A stretch of DNA of 64,000 bases from an uncultured Bacteroides sp. Lineage in GTDB: Bacteria > Bacteroidota > Bacteroidia > Bacteroidales > UBA932. The position numbers were made by a program, and so were the translations under genes. The stretch lies in the NCBI GenBank assembly GCA_945874355.1, contig CAMCGB010000003.1, positions 140,186-204,185 of the forward strand. The letters run 5' to 3'. Below, one piece after another: positions 1-7,952 of the stretch; the stretch's first letter is position 1, and the number at the start of each line of letters is the position of its first letter. The notes below the pieces were generated by a model, which saw only the letters and a list, made by a program, of their open reading frames with translations, did no database searches and was not told the origin of the DNA.

Positions 1-7
1 TTATTTC

Positions 8-15
8 TACTTTTG
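8..15 (+). promoter_or_regulatory. Bacteroidota -7 promoter element
   Basis: TACTTTTG matches the Bacteroidota -7 consensus TAnnTTTG exactly. Transcription would begin about 6-8 bases later. This rules out the TTG at 13 as a start codon for the downstream gene and favours the ATG at 46. The -33 partner would lie outside the window. Confidence 0.55.
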
Positions 16-45
16 CAAAAAATATCTTTCACAAAAACACAGGGA

Positions 46-444
46 ATGAGTAAAACCGCCATCATAGTCCTGAGCCTGGCTCTTTTGAGCGCAGCAGGAG
101 TTATTTGTTCAGGAGCCGTCAGAAAGAACTCCAATAAGTTCAAATCATTATCTACCAAAGAGTTTGAAAAGGCCATCAAAAGTAAGGATGTACGTCTGAT
201 AGATGTGCGCACCGCTGAAGAATATGCCCAAGGCCACATCCCCGGCGCCATCAATATAGACGTGAATTCATCCGATTTTGCCGAGCGCTGCCTGAAGGTC
301 CTACGGAGCGGAGAGACAGCCGCCCTGTACTGCCGCAGTGGCCGAAGAAGCAAGAACGCCGCAAATATCTTATCTTCCAGATGGACTTCCATCATAGAAT
401 TGGACGGGGGCTTCTTAAGTTGGACTTCAGATATTGAGAGATGA
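46..444 (+). CDS. membrane-anchored or exported rhodanese-domain protein
   Basis: This 132-residue protein has a hydrophobic N-terminal segment (about residues 5-25) followed by one rhodanese domain. Typical features are the LIDVRTAEEYAQGHIPGA stretch and the CRSGRRS active-site loop with its catalytic cysteine. Single-domain rhodaneses carry sulfane sulfur as a persulfide, and the N-terminal segment suggests action in the periplasm or at the inner membrane. No good lipobox is visible, so a signal anchor or cleaved peptide is more likely. The ATG at 46 is chosen because a promoter lies just upstream and an AGGGA-like ribosome site precedes it. Its stop overlaps the mnmE start (ATGA), so the two genes are probably translationally coupled. 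The substrate is unknown. Confidence 0.8.
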   Translation: MSKTAIIVLSLALLSAAGVICSGAVRKNSNKFKSLSTKEFEKAIKSKDVRLIDVRTAEEYAQGHIPGAINIDVNSSDFAERCLKVLRSGETAALYCRSGRRSKNAANILSSRWTSIIELDGGFLSWTSDIER

Positions 445-2054
445 GCGCCGAACTCTTGAGCAACGATACCATCTGCGCCCCGGCCACCCCTGTCGGCGGC
501 GGTGCAGTCAGCATAATACGCATCAGCGGTCCGAAGTGCTTCGAGATCGTCGATTCAGTTGTCGAATTCCTTAACGGCAGCGCCGTCGGGGCGAAAGGAT
601 ATACCCTCAAGCGCGGACGTCTTGCCGAACTGGACGATGTTCTGGTGGGAATATTCAGGGCTCCGAAATCCTACACTTCAGAAGACTGCGCCGAAATCTA
701 TTGCCACGCTTCCCCGTATATAGTCCGCAGCGCCCTGGATTTGCTTTGTTCCAAAGGATGCCGCATGGCAGAGCCTGGCGAATTCACCAGGCGGGCATTT
801 ATCAACGGAAAGATGGATCTGGCTCAGGCAGAGGCAGTAGCCGACCTTATCGCGTCCTCTTCACGAGCCCAGCACAGGGTGGCCAGCAGTCAGCTTCGGG
901 GAGGCTATTCTCAGGAGCTTCGCCTGATACGCGCAAGTCTGGTCGAACTATCCGCCCTGCTCGAGCTGGAGTTGGATTTCAGCGAGGAAGAAGTCGAATT
1001 CGCCAACCGTGAACGGCTCGCAGCCCTGCTGGAGGACGCTCTCAAGCGCTGCGAGACTCTCGCTTCCAGTTTCAGACTGGGCAACGCCATTAAGAACGGG
1101 ATTCCCGTCGCTATTGCCGGAGCGCCAAACAGCGGGAAGAGCACCCTGCTGAATGCCCTTCTGTGTGATGACAGGGCCATTGTGTCTGACATTCCCGGAA
1201 CCACACGAGACACGATTGAAGAAGCCCGAATCATTGGCGGAGCGCTGCTGCGCTTCATCGACACAGCCGGCCTCAGGGAATCGTCCGACACGATTGAAAG
1301 GATGGGAATTGAGCGCAGCCGCGAGGCTATCCGCAAAGCGTTCTTCGTGCTTGCGGTGATTGATATCAGTTCCCCTCATGCTGCCGAGAACTGTCTTGAT
1401 CTGCTCCGGCTGTGCCGGGAAGCAGGAGAGAGAGCCATTCTGGTTTTGAACAAAGTTGACCTGGGAGAGACTGCCTCAGAGGGGAAGGAAATGATTGTCG
1501 ATGTGAGAGCCGCTTCGCCAGCCATTTCGTCACCCGATATCTCTTCTCCAGCCATTTCTTCTCCATCCATTTCTTCGCCCGACATTTCTTCTCCCAATAT
1601 TTCTTCGCCCGCATTCTCTTCGCCCGATATCTCTACTCCAGAAATAGAAGACTCAAGTATGGTTTTTGGGCTCCACGAGATTGTTAACAAAAATGTTTCA
1701 CTAATCAACAAAATTGTTTCTTCTACTGATTATAAGGATGTTATAATAGGCATCGCCAAAATAAGCGCAAAAACCGGTTTTGGGCTCGAAGAGCTGAAAG
1801 AAATGATTGTATCTGCCTGTGATTCGGACTCCGAGACTGACGTTCTGGTCACCAGCCAGCGCCACGCCGATGCTCTTCTCGCCTCCGCCCACGCCCTTCG
1901 GGCCTGCCTTGCTGGCCTGCGGTCCTCCCTGAGCGCAGACCTTCTCGCCGAAGACCTCCGCGAGGCCCTCCGCCATCTCGGCTCCATCACCGGCGAAATC
2001 ACCTCCGACGAAGTTTTAGGCGAAATTTTCAAAGGGTTTTGTATCGGCAAGTAA
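441..2054 (+). CDS. mnmE: tRNA uridine-5-carboxymethylaminomethyl modification GTPase MnmE
   Basis: MnmE works with MnmG to install the (carboxymethyl)aminomethyl group on the wobble uridine (U34) of some tRNAs. The N-terminal folate-binding domain (about residues 1-120), the helical domain and an inserted Ras-like G domain are all visible. G1 is GAPNSGKST near residue 227, followed by the TTRD switch, DTAG (G3) and NKVD (G4). The protein ends in the conserved FCIGK motif, whose cysteine is important in the family. At 537 residues it is longer than the usual 450-465. The excess lies between G4 and the ISAK segment and is mostly a tandem repeat of Ser-Pro-x-Ile-Ser. The ICE begins downstream of this gene without disturbing its end. 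Confidence 0.97.
   Translation: MSAELLSNDTICAPATPVGGGAVSIIRISGPKCFEIVDSVVEFLNGSAVGAKGYTLKRGRLAELDDVLVGIFRAPKSYTSEDCAEIYCHASPYIVRSALDLLCSKGCRMAEPGEFTRRAFINGKMDLAQAEAVADLIASSSRAQHRVASSQLRGGYSQELRLIRASLVELSALLELELDFSEEEVEFANRERLAALLEDALKRCETLASSFRLGNAIKNGIPVAIAGAPNSGKSTLLNALLCDDRAIVSDIPGTTRDTIEEARIIGGALLRFIDTAGLRESSDTIERMGIERSREAIRKAFFVLAVIDISSPHAAENCLDLLRLCREAGERAILVLNKVDLGETASEGKEMIVDVRAASPAISSPDISSPAISSPSISSPDISSPNISSPAFSSPDISTPEIEDSSMVFGLHEIVNKNVSLINKIVSSTDYKDVIIGIAKISAKTGFGLEELKEMIVSACDSDSETDVLVTSQRHADALLASAHALRACLAGLRSSLSADLLAEDLREALRHLGSITGEITSDEVLGEIFKGFCIGK
1515..1634 (+). repeat. 15-bp tandem repeat inside mnmE
   Basis: Eight in-frame copies of a 15-base unit encode SPAIS, SPDIS, SPAIS, SPSIS, SPDIS, SPNIS, SPAFS and SPDIS, with a degenerate ninth (TPEIE). 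They start at residue 359, in the G domain just after the NKVD motif. The units differ mainly at the third residue, so the array is somewhat diverged. Copy number could change by slippage without breaking the frame. Confidence 0.9.
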
Positions 2055-2104
2055 GATAACTGATTAACTTACAACAAGTTACAAACAAATATCCCTAAAT
2101 ATCC

Positions 2105-2138
2105 AAAGGTAAGGCAGTTACGGGCCTTACCTTTTTTT
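2105..2138 (+). terminator. rho-independent terminator of mnmE
   Basis: A perfect 11-bp stem (2105-2115 paired with 2124-2134), an 8-base loop and a run of seven T form a strong intrinsic terminator 50 bases after the mnmE stop. It marks the end of the undisturbed chromosomal transcription unit. Confidence 0.9.
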
Positions 2139-2248
2139 GTGTAATTGGCCTTAAATGGCATAGAAATGCCCTGTTTTGACGGTTTTTTTAGCGCATTTTT
2201 ATCGCACCCATCTATGAAAGCCTAACGTTCCGAGACGAGAGTGAAAGT

Positions 2249-2284
2249 GGGACACCACGGGACACTGTGGGACACCATGGGACA
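2249..2284 (+). repeat. four 10-bp direct repeats (GGGACA iterons)
   Basis: Four head-to-tail 10-base units begin with GGGACA: GGGACACCAC, GGGACACTGT, GGGACACCAT and GGGACAAAAT. They end 15 bases before the start of the excisionase-like gene. A period of one helical turn puts every copy on the same face of the DNA, as expected for cooperative protein binding. They may be an operator or recombination-factor sites. The stretch 2139-2248 before them shows no gene. Confidence 0.75.
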
Positions 2285-2299
2285 AAATTGGATACATAA

Positions 2300-3238
2300 A
2301 TGGGAAAGCTAAGGTTCAAAAAACACTGTGAATTCTGCGGTGCAGAGTTCACTGCGCAGAAATCTTCTACAAGATTCTGCAGCCATATGTGCGCCTCGCG
2401 TGCATACAAGGCGAAGAAACGGCAACTGGTCGAGGACCAGGTCAGTGAGAAGTTCTCGATGGAGGAGGAGCACCAACGGAAAATCAATCTGGACAATGTC
2501 TATGTGATGACACCCCGGGATGCCGCCGCATATCTTGGGGTAGGAAAGACCACAATCTACCGCTATTTATCAAACGGCCAGTTCAAGGCCTTGAGGCTTC
2601 AGTCCAAGACCCTTATCCGGAAAGCGGATCTGGACAGCCTCTTCGTAACGGAGAAGAGGAAGTGTTCTGACTCCCCTGTCATAAAGGGCCCTAAAGAGGT
2701 GAAAATCGATCTTGCGGACTGTTATGACGTCAAGGCCGTGATGGAGCTGTTCGGTATGTCGTACAGTGGCGTATCAGATCTTCTCAAGAAAGCAGGAGTC
2801 AAGGAGCAGCTTATGTTCGGACGCAGAATCTATCCCAAAGCTGATGTAGACAAGATATATGCACATCGCCAGGAGGATCCGCATCCCGAGATAACTGAAT
2901 GGTATTCCACAGCCGAGATAGTCGAAAAGTTCGGAATGACCCCTTCTGCAGTATACTCAATGGCCTATGACTACGTGGTTCCGAAGAAGATAGTCCAGAG
3001 AAGGACCTACTATTCCAAGCTTCACGTGGATGCCATCAAGGGCGGATTCTATCTGGACCTGCTTCAGCAGGCTTCCGGACAGTATATAACGTATGAAGAT
3101 ATCATGACCCAATATGGTATGAACAGGGACCAGATTGACTCATTCCTCAAGGGACATGATATCAAAAAGGTCAAGGTCGGGAAGATTGTAAAGATTCTGA
3201 AAGCCGATTTCGAGAGGGAATTCTGCGTGCAAAATTGA
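2300..3238 (+). CDS. zinc-finger plus multi-HTH excisionase-like protein
   Basis: The 312-residue protein starts with a short Cys-rich segment (CEFCGAEF ... FCSHMC, about residues 9-31) that looks like a zinc ribbon. Four excisionase/MerR-like winged-helix segments follow at about 70-115, 145-190, 205-250 and 260-305. The first is the most canonical (DAAAYLGVGKTTIYRYL ... LIRKADLDSLF). Proteins with one such domain act as recombination directionality factors or regulators beside ICE integrases. Four in a row would let one chain bind several adjacent sites, and there are four 10-bp repeats directly upstream. The integrase gene follows in the same direction, 92 bases on. A role in excision or control of int is inferred. 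Confidence 0.75.
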   Translation: MGKLRFKKHCEFCGAEFTAQKSSTRFCSHMCASRAYKAKKRQLVEDQVSEKFSMEEEHQRKINLDNVYVMTPRDAAAYLGVGKTTIYRYLSNGQFKALRLQSKTLIRKADLDSLFVTEKRKCSDSPVIKGPKEVKIDLADCYDVKAVMELFGMSYSGVSDLLKKAGVKEQLMFGRRIYPKADVDKIYAHRQEDPHPEITEWYSTAEIVEKFGMTPSAVYSMAYDYVVPKKIVQRRTYYSKLHVDAIKGGFYLDLLQQASGQYITYEDIMTQYGMNRDQIDSFLKGHDIKKVKVGKIVKILKADFEREFCVQN

Positions 3239-3263
3239 CGAAAATTTGATTAAATACCAAATA

Positions 3264-3280
3264 TTCGTTGTATTTACGAA
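3264..3280. repeat. TTCGT-N7-ACGAA inverted repeat upstream of the integrase
   Basis: TTCGT at 3264-3268 and ACGAA at 3276-3280 form a small inverted repeat 50 bases before the integrase start. Another ACGAA lies at 3238-3242. Related TTCGT/ACGAA sites occur before the transfer operon (13009-13024), the rep gene (40090-40122) and the gene at 60044, so this may be an element-wide regulatory site. Confidence 0.4.
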
Positions 3281-3330
3281 AATATTTATCAACTTTACAG
3301 CGTGAAACCTGCAAATATTACGAAAAAGCG

Positions 3331-4449
3331 ATGAACAGCATTTATATACGAAAACGTACAATGAGAAGCGGAAAGATGTACCTCTATCTCCAGTATTATC
3401 CGGCTATCCGGAATCCACGGACAAACAAGGCCATCAGGTGGGAGGCACTAAAGTTGGAACTGTACCCGAATCCGAAGACAACCTTCGAAAAGGAGCACAA
3501 CAAGAGCATGATGGAGATGGCCGAAGTCATCAAGGGCAAGAGAATGATGCAGCTTGCCGGAGAATCTTACGGGTTCATTGACAAGTCGAGGAAACGTGAG
3601 GATGCTATCCCCTACTTTGAGAAGGTCTGCAAGCAGAAAGGCCATAAATGGAACGCAGCGCTGATGCATTTCAAGGAATTCATGGGTGGCCATTGCCGTT
3701 TTGAGGAACTCACGGAGGAACTGTGCAACAAGTACAAGGAATGGCTCATGGACTGCGGGACAAACAAGCAGGACAGCACAAAGCTCAAGAGGAATTCGGC
3801 CGCCGCATATTTCTCACTTTTCAGGGCAATGCTGAAGGTGGCTTACCGTGAACATTGGCTGACGCGCAACCTGAACGACTTCATCACACCCATCAAGACA
3901 GTAAAAGTCAGCAAACCTTACCTTACACTGGAGGAATTGCGCAGGCTCGCAGACACTCCCTGCGAAATTGATGTGCTCAAAAGGGCTTCCCTGTTCTCCT
4001 GCCTGACCGGTTTGCGTATCAGCGACATAAAGACCCTGTGCTGGGAAGACCTCATCAAAAACCAGTATGGCTGCTATACAATACACAAGACCATAGTCAA
4101 GACAGGAGAGGTCGCCGACAATCCGATAAGCAATGAGGCAAGGTCCTACTGCGGAAAAAGAAGGAAGGGCATCATCTTCAAGGGGCTGAAAAGGGAGATG
4201 CTGTACAAGGACCTTCCGAAATGGATCAGTGATGCCGGAATCAGCAAGCATATCACATTCCACTGCTTCCGCCATACATACGCCACTCTCCAGATTGCAG
4301 CCGGGTCGGACATCTACACGGTATCCAAGATGCTGAACCATGCGAATGTCCAGACGACACAGATATATGCAGACCTGGTCGGAGAGAAGAAGGTTGAAAC
4401 AATCGGCAGAATAACATTGAAAGATAAATCAAAACAGAAGAAATTATGA
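3331..4449 (+). CDS. tyrosine site-specific integrase
   Basis: This 372-residue phage-type integrase would catalyse integration and excision of the element. The N-terminal 100 residues look like an arm-binding domain, followed by a SAM-like core-binding domain (about 115-210) and the catalytic domain. Visible catalytic motifs are TGLRISDI (first Arg), HCFRHTYA (His-x-x-Arg) and LNHANVQTTQIYADL with the nucleophilic Tyr. The ATG at 3331 is preferred over an in-frame TTG at 3268 because the peptide from 3331 begins like other Bacteroidota integrases. Its stop overlaps the next gene (ATGA). Position at the mnmE edge and orientation fit the left end of an ICE. No duplicated core site was found in the window. 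Confidence 0.93.
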   Translation: MNSIYIRKRTMRSGKMYLYLQYYPAIRNPRTNKAIRWEALKLELYPNPKTTFEKEHNKSMMEMAEVIKGKRMMQLAGESYGFIDKSRKREDAIPYFEKVCKQKGHKWNAALMHFKEFMGGHCRFEELTEELCNKYKEWLMDCGTNKQDSTKLKRNSAAAYFSLFRAMLKVAYREHWLTRNLNDFITPIKTVKVSKPYLTLEELRRLADTPCEIDVLKRASLFSCLTGLRISDIKTLCWEDLIKNQYGCYTIHKTIVKTGEVADNPISNEARSYCGKRRKGIIFKGLKREMLYKDLPKWISDAGISKHITFHCFRHTYATLQIAAGSDIYTVSKMLNHANVQTTQIYADLVGEKKVETIGRITLKDKSKQKKL

Positions 4450-5000
4450 ATGAGCAAAGGACATCAGGGCAGGTGGACCGGGCACTGTATGATATGGTTG
4501 TCCGGCGATACTTTGCAGAGAAGGCTGCCAGGGAGGAACTACAGAGGCAGCTCCAGGAGTACAGGAATCCCCAAAGGGCAGATGACATGAAGTTCATGAA
4601 AGGAATACTGTGCTATCTGAACAAAGTCTTCCTTCCGTATTCGACACAAGAGGGAGTCGCAATGCTGTACAGGAACATCAAACGGTACCACGATGACTTT
4701 CCCAATGAAGTTGATGCCGGCAGGTATCTGGAAGTATGGGCATCACCGAAGCTTAGGGGACACGACCTGGGACGGATGTTCTGGGCCATAAACAAGGCTA
4801 TAGGGTACAAAATCGATGCTGCCGGCAAGTTCCTGAAGGTGGTGTTTCCGACACACTTCAGCAACGTCACTCCGCAGACGATATCGTCGAATCTTACCCG
4901 GGATGACGGATTGATCATCATCGACCAGCTAAAACTGAACAGGATGCAGCCAAGACAATATTTTGAAATGCTATACGATAAAGAGAACAAAGATGAATGA
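4446..5000 (+). CDS. hypothetical protein of the recombination module
   Basis: I do not recognise this 184-residue protein. Residues 10-45 are charged and probably a helical coil (AEKAAREELQRQLQEYR). The remainder mixes aromatic and basic residues without membrane segments, so it is probably cytoplasmic. It starts within the integrase stop codon and overlaps the following HTH gene by 8 bases, so the three genes are likely translated as a coupled operon. A role in recombination, replication or regulation of the ICE is a guess from position only. Confidence 0.75.
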   Translation: MNEQRTSGQVDRALYDMVVRRYFAEKAAREELQRQLQEYRNPQRADDMKFMKGILCYLNKVFLPYSTQEGVAMLYRNIKRYHDDFPNEVDAGRYLEVWASPKLRGHDLGRMFWAINKAIGYKIDAAGKFLKVVFPTHFSNVTPQTISSNLTRDDGLIIIDQLKLNRMQPRQYFEMLYDKENKDE

Positions 5001-5388
5001 GAAGATTACATTCGAGCAGCTTCCGTCTGCCGTAGGGCAACTTCTGGAGGGATTCCAGAACTTGCGCAAAGAGGTTTCCGACATCAGCGACCTCTGCAAG
5101 TCCATCGCAGACAACAAAGAAGAGATGGACAGGAAGAAAACAAACGATGACTCGGAAGGAGTCTATATGAATGTCAAGGAAGTCAGCCGGCTGCTGAACT
5201 GCAGTACGTTCGCCATCTACAAATGGGTCCAGCACCGTGACATTCCGCATATCAAACTTGGCCGCAGGCTTGTTTTCATCGACAAGGAGGTCAAGAACTG
5301 GTACTACGGCAATGAAAGCAGGCGTGTCTATCCTGAACAGGACAAACACGCCAGAAACCGATTGCAGTATGTCGGGAAAGTGGATTAG
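4993..5388 (+). CDS. helix-turn-helix excisionase-family protein
   Basis: In this 131-residue protein, residues 1-50 are a charged, probably coiled region. Residues 55-110 form an excisionase/MerR-type winged helix (VKEVSRLLNCSTFAIYKWV ... HIKLGRRLVFIDKEVKNW). Small proteins of this type next to a tyrosine integrase often act as excision factors. The ATG at 4993 overlaps the previous gene by 8 bases and is preferred over an upstream TTG. Its 3' end overlaps the convergent traN stop by 4 bases. It could be the true Xis, with the larger multi-HTH protein as a regulator, or the reverse. Confidence 0.8.
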   Translation: MNEKITFEQLPSAVGQLLEGFQNLRKEVSDISDLCKSIADNKEEMDRKKTNDDSEGVYMNVKEVSRLLNCSTFAIYKWVQHRDIPHIKLGRRLVFIDKEVKNWYYGNESRRVYPEQDKHARNRLQYVGKVD

Positions 5389-6182
5389 GGTCTGTCACCC
5401 CTCGCGCTGTTGATGTCTTTGGGAATCAGTGAGAGCGTGAGATTCCTTGAGCCGCCTTCCTCATAGATGAAGATTCTCAGGACCTGGTCTTCCGCAAGTG
5501 TCACCTTCTCAAGTACACATACCATCTTTGAGGCAGAACCCGCATCGGAGTCCAGGCTACCGATAACCTTTACAGGAGTCAGCGTCTTCCCGTATTCCAC
5601 GCTGCGTTTCGCTTTCTTCCTTGACTCGAGCACAAAGCCGGCATCACTGCATCTGTAGTTGATGCCGGACTTGTTTTTGAGGGACAGGATGAACCAGGTG
5701 CGGTCATCCCGGACGAAGACATCCTCACAGGCGGCGCTGATACCGTAACGTCTGTCAGAGATATGGAAGAGCTTCTGCTTTCTTCCCGACAATTCCGGGG
5801 AATCCTGTCCGGCATCGGCCGGCGCGGGTTCTTTACCTGCATTTCCTTGTATAGTGGACGTTCTTCTATAGTCCAGTATCAATTCTTTAGGTGATTCATC
5901 ATAAATGACGATATATGTGTGGATTGCCCCGTCTGTTTCAAGAGCCGTCACCGTGGTCTCGTAGTCAAAAGGGGTCCTTGCCTTCACAGCAAGAACGTTG
6001 CGGCTCTGGTCCAGAACTTTTCCTGCCAGAGCCTTGTTTGATATGTCAACATATTCAAGTTCATTCCTGAATATTATATGGGTTGTAAAGCGGCTGGAGA
6101 GCCTCAGCGTGTCAGACTCCTGCGCTTTCAGCATAGAGCCGGCCGACAACAGGGCCAGAACTGCTGCAAGTATCCTTTTCAT
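5385..6182 (-). CDS. traN: conjugative transposon protein TraN (DUF4138)
   Basis: This 265-residue protein has a signal peptide ending near LKAQ and a DUF4138-type body (THIIFRNELEYVDISNKALAGKV near the N-terminus). Bacteroides TraN is a periplasmic or outer-membrane component of the CTnDOT-type mating channel and occupies a VirB9-like position. It is the last gene of the minus-strand transfer operon; its start overlaps the traM stop by 4 bases. The chain breaks in the middle into a Pro/Ala/Glu-rich linker (about 120-140), then resumes with beta-rich sequence. Its end meets the convergent HTH gene. Confidence 0.9.
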   Translation of the reverse strand: MKRILAAVLALLSAGSMLKAQESDTLRLSSRFTTHIIFRNELEYVDISNKALAGKVLDQSRNVLAVKARTPFDYETTVTALETDGAIHTYIVIYDESPKELILDYRRTSTIQGNAGKEPAPADAGQDSPELSGRKQKLFHISDRRYGISAACEDVFVRDDRTWFILSLKNKSGINYRCSDAGFVLESRKKAKRSVEYGKTLTPVKVIGSLDSDAGSASKMVCVLEKVTLAEDQVLRIFIYEEGGSRNLTLSLIPKDINSARGDRP

Positions 6183-7240
6183 TGCTTCTTCATTATATAG
6201 AATTCATAACCGCTCCTGATGTTGACATAGCTCTCGCCGGAAGAATTCCGGAACAGGCTGGCGCCTGTCCTGACAACAGCATTCGCTACACTTCCTATCC
6301 GGCCTCCGATGATTGAGGTACCAGTGCTTACAGCCTGGTCAGCAGCTGTCCGGCTGTTTCTTGACGCAGACGTCTCAGGGCAGTAAATCCCTTTGTTTCC
6401 GTCATAGTCATAAGCCTCATAATCAAGATATAATATGCGTCCATTGAGTTCAATGCTTGAGATGGCAAGATTGAGCCTTTCACTTAGATTGCATACGGCC
6501 GACAGATGGGTGTTGGCAGGAATGACGGTTCCGTCGAGGACGATTTCCTGAAGCGTCCTGACCGTAACCCTCTGCCCGTTACGGACCTTCTCATCCTTGG
6601 TGAACATACATTTGACTGCAGGATTGTCGGATATGGCCGGAGAACCGTCACCCTCAGGGAAGTCATCATCCAGGGAGGAAATAATGCTGCTTTTCCTTAC
6701 CTCGGTCCTTAGAGGGACAGGTTCTTTCTCTTCATCCTGCCCAGCGACTTCTGCCACATTGATGGCAGCGGCAATCCTTTGGGCGCGTTCAAGGTCCTGG
6801 ATATACTTCTCGTCAGAAGACTGTTGGGGCTGCACAGCCTGGGACTTTCGGCCTCCGGAAGAGACTCTGGACGTGCTTGTGGCGCCTTGAGGTTGTGGGC
6901 TTGTTCCCAATATCCTGTCCATCCTGTCATCAGGCCGGGATGCCGGTTCCGGAACCGTACCGCCCCCAACCAGACTCACGTCTCCATTTTCATCCTCCTC
7001 CGACTCCGGAAGGAGGGACTCGAAGTAAGCATCCATAGGGTTTTCCTTCTTTCCCCTTGACTTCCTGTAAGCTTCCGACTTGCTTGTCTCCACCTCTTCG
7101 GCCTCCCCTTCCGGAACCTCGACCATCACTCCGTCAGGACTGTCTTCGTTTGCCTTCGGGCGTATCAACAAAAGCATTAAGATACCGATGATAAACAGCA
7201 CTATTACAATGAATAGCGCAATCCTTTTTCCTTTATTCAT
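6179..7240 (-). CDS. traM: conjugative transposon protein TraM
   Basis: This 353-residue protein has one N-terminal membrane helix (about residues 8-27). A long low-complexity, charged and Ser/Gln-rich periplasmic linker reaches to about 190. The conserved C-terminal domain follows (VKCMFTKDEKVRNGQRVTVR ... VIPANTHLSAVCNLSERL ... ELNGRILYLDYEAYDYDG). This is the VirB10-like architecture of Bacteroides TraM, which links the inner-membrane channel to the outer membrane. It sits one base after the small membrane-protein gene and overlaps traN. Confidence 0.93.
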   Translation of the reverse strand: MNKGKRIALFIVIVLFIIGILMLLLIRPKANEDSPDGVMVEVPEGEAEEVETSKSEAYRKSRGKKENPMDAYFESLLPESEEDENGDVSLVGGGTVPEPASRPDDRMDRILGTSPQPQGATSTSRVSSGGRKSQAVQPQQSSDEKYIQDLERAQRIAAAINVAEVAGQDEEKEPVPLRTEVRKSSIISSLDDDFPEGDGSPAISDNPAVKCMFTKDEKVRNGQRVTVRTLQEIVLDGTVIPANTHLSAVCNLSERLNLAISSIELNGRILYLDYEAYDYDGNKGIYCPETSASRNSRTAADQAVSTGTSIIGGRIGSVANAVVRTGASLFRNSSGESYVNIRSGYEFYIMKKQ

Positions 7241-7241
7241 A

Positions 7242-7349
7242 TCAATTCAACTTTGCTATCAGACATATGATTCTCACCAGCAGCAGGAGTATGATCACGC
7301 CGGCTGCTATCCAGATTTTCAGCTTATCGCTTGCGTGTTTCGATTTCAT
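7242..7349 (-). CDS. 35-residue membrane protein between traK and traM
   Basis: This short gene reads MKSKHASDKLKIWIA followed by one strongly hydrophobic helix (about residues 13-33) and ends at a TGA one base before the traM start. It overlaps the traK 3' end by 26 bases on the same strand. In Bacteroides transfer operons the slot between traK and traM belongs to traL, a short membrane protein, so this is a plausible minimal traL equivalent. I infer this from position and topology only. It is short enough to be missed by automatic gene calling. Confidence 0.7.
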   Translation of the reverse strand: MKSKHASDKLKIWIAAGVIILLLLVRIICLIAKLN

Positions 7350-7950
7350 CGTTCTTCGTCACTTTGAACTGTTCGATGATAAGTCCGTGAGGATTGGATG
7401 AAGACCTCTTGGTGTCTATCACCCTGCAGGTGCTTTCAAAGGAATACACCGTTATCCTGCTTTCACGGACAACATACTGCCGGGCGTGCGTGGTCACCTG
7501 GTATGGATATACTGAAGTATCCACATCAACAGAATCCACCATCATCTGCTGGCTTATGTTCGCCGAAACAAGCCGTGAATAGTAGCCCTTCTCTGCAAGG
7601 TCCTCCGAATACTGCCACACACTCTGGTCGGAAAGGTTCAGCGCCTTGTCAAGGTTCTCCCTGATGGACTGGGCATTCGGTGACATCGAGAAGAACAGTT
7701 CGTGGAAACGGGTGACGTGGTCCTGGACCTCCAGTCCCTTGTTGGATACTTCGTCGGTCTGCAGGGCAATCAGGGATTTGCCGTCGTCAAGGATGTAGAT
7801 CTGGTTGTCCTTGACATTCGCATACCAGATGGCTGCGCCTGCCGATACTATTGCAATCAATGCACTGAAAACTATTGATGCAATGCTGATTTTGGACATT
7901 CTATTGAAGTTTGTGTTTATGTCCGAGAAGTGTTTTATGAGATTGTTCAT
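7324..7950 (-). CDS. traK: conjugative transposon protein TraK
   Basis: This 208-residue protein has a short cytoplasmic N-terminus, one membrane helix (about 22-43) and a periplasmic NTF2-like domain. That is the topology of VirB8-type scaffold proteins. The segments QTDEVSNKGLEVQDHVTRFH and QYVVRESRITVYSFESTCRV fit the Bacteroidota TraK family. It lies between traJ and the small membrane gene in the usual order. Confidence 0.93.
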   Translation of the reverse strand: MNNLIKHFSDINTNFNRMSKISIASIVFSALIAIVSAGAAIWYANVKDNQIYILDDGKSLIALQTDEVSNKGLEVQDHVTRFHELFFSMSPNAQSIRENLDKALNLSDQSVWQYSEDLAEKGYYSRLVSANISQQMMVDSVDVDTSVYPYQVTTHARQYVVRESRITVYSFESTCRVIDTKRSSSNPHGLIIEQFKVTKNDEIETRKR

Positions 7951-7952
7951 TG

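Noticed and set aside
13..45. TTG start for the rhodanese gene
   Set aside because: It coincides with the promoter -7 element, so the ATG at 46 is used.
1515..1634. CRISPR-like array
   Set aside because: The 15-base units are contiguous, in frame and without spacers; it is a coding tandem repeat.
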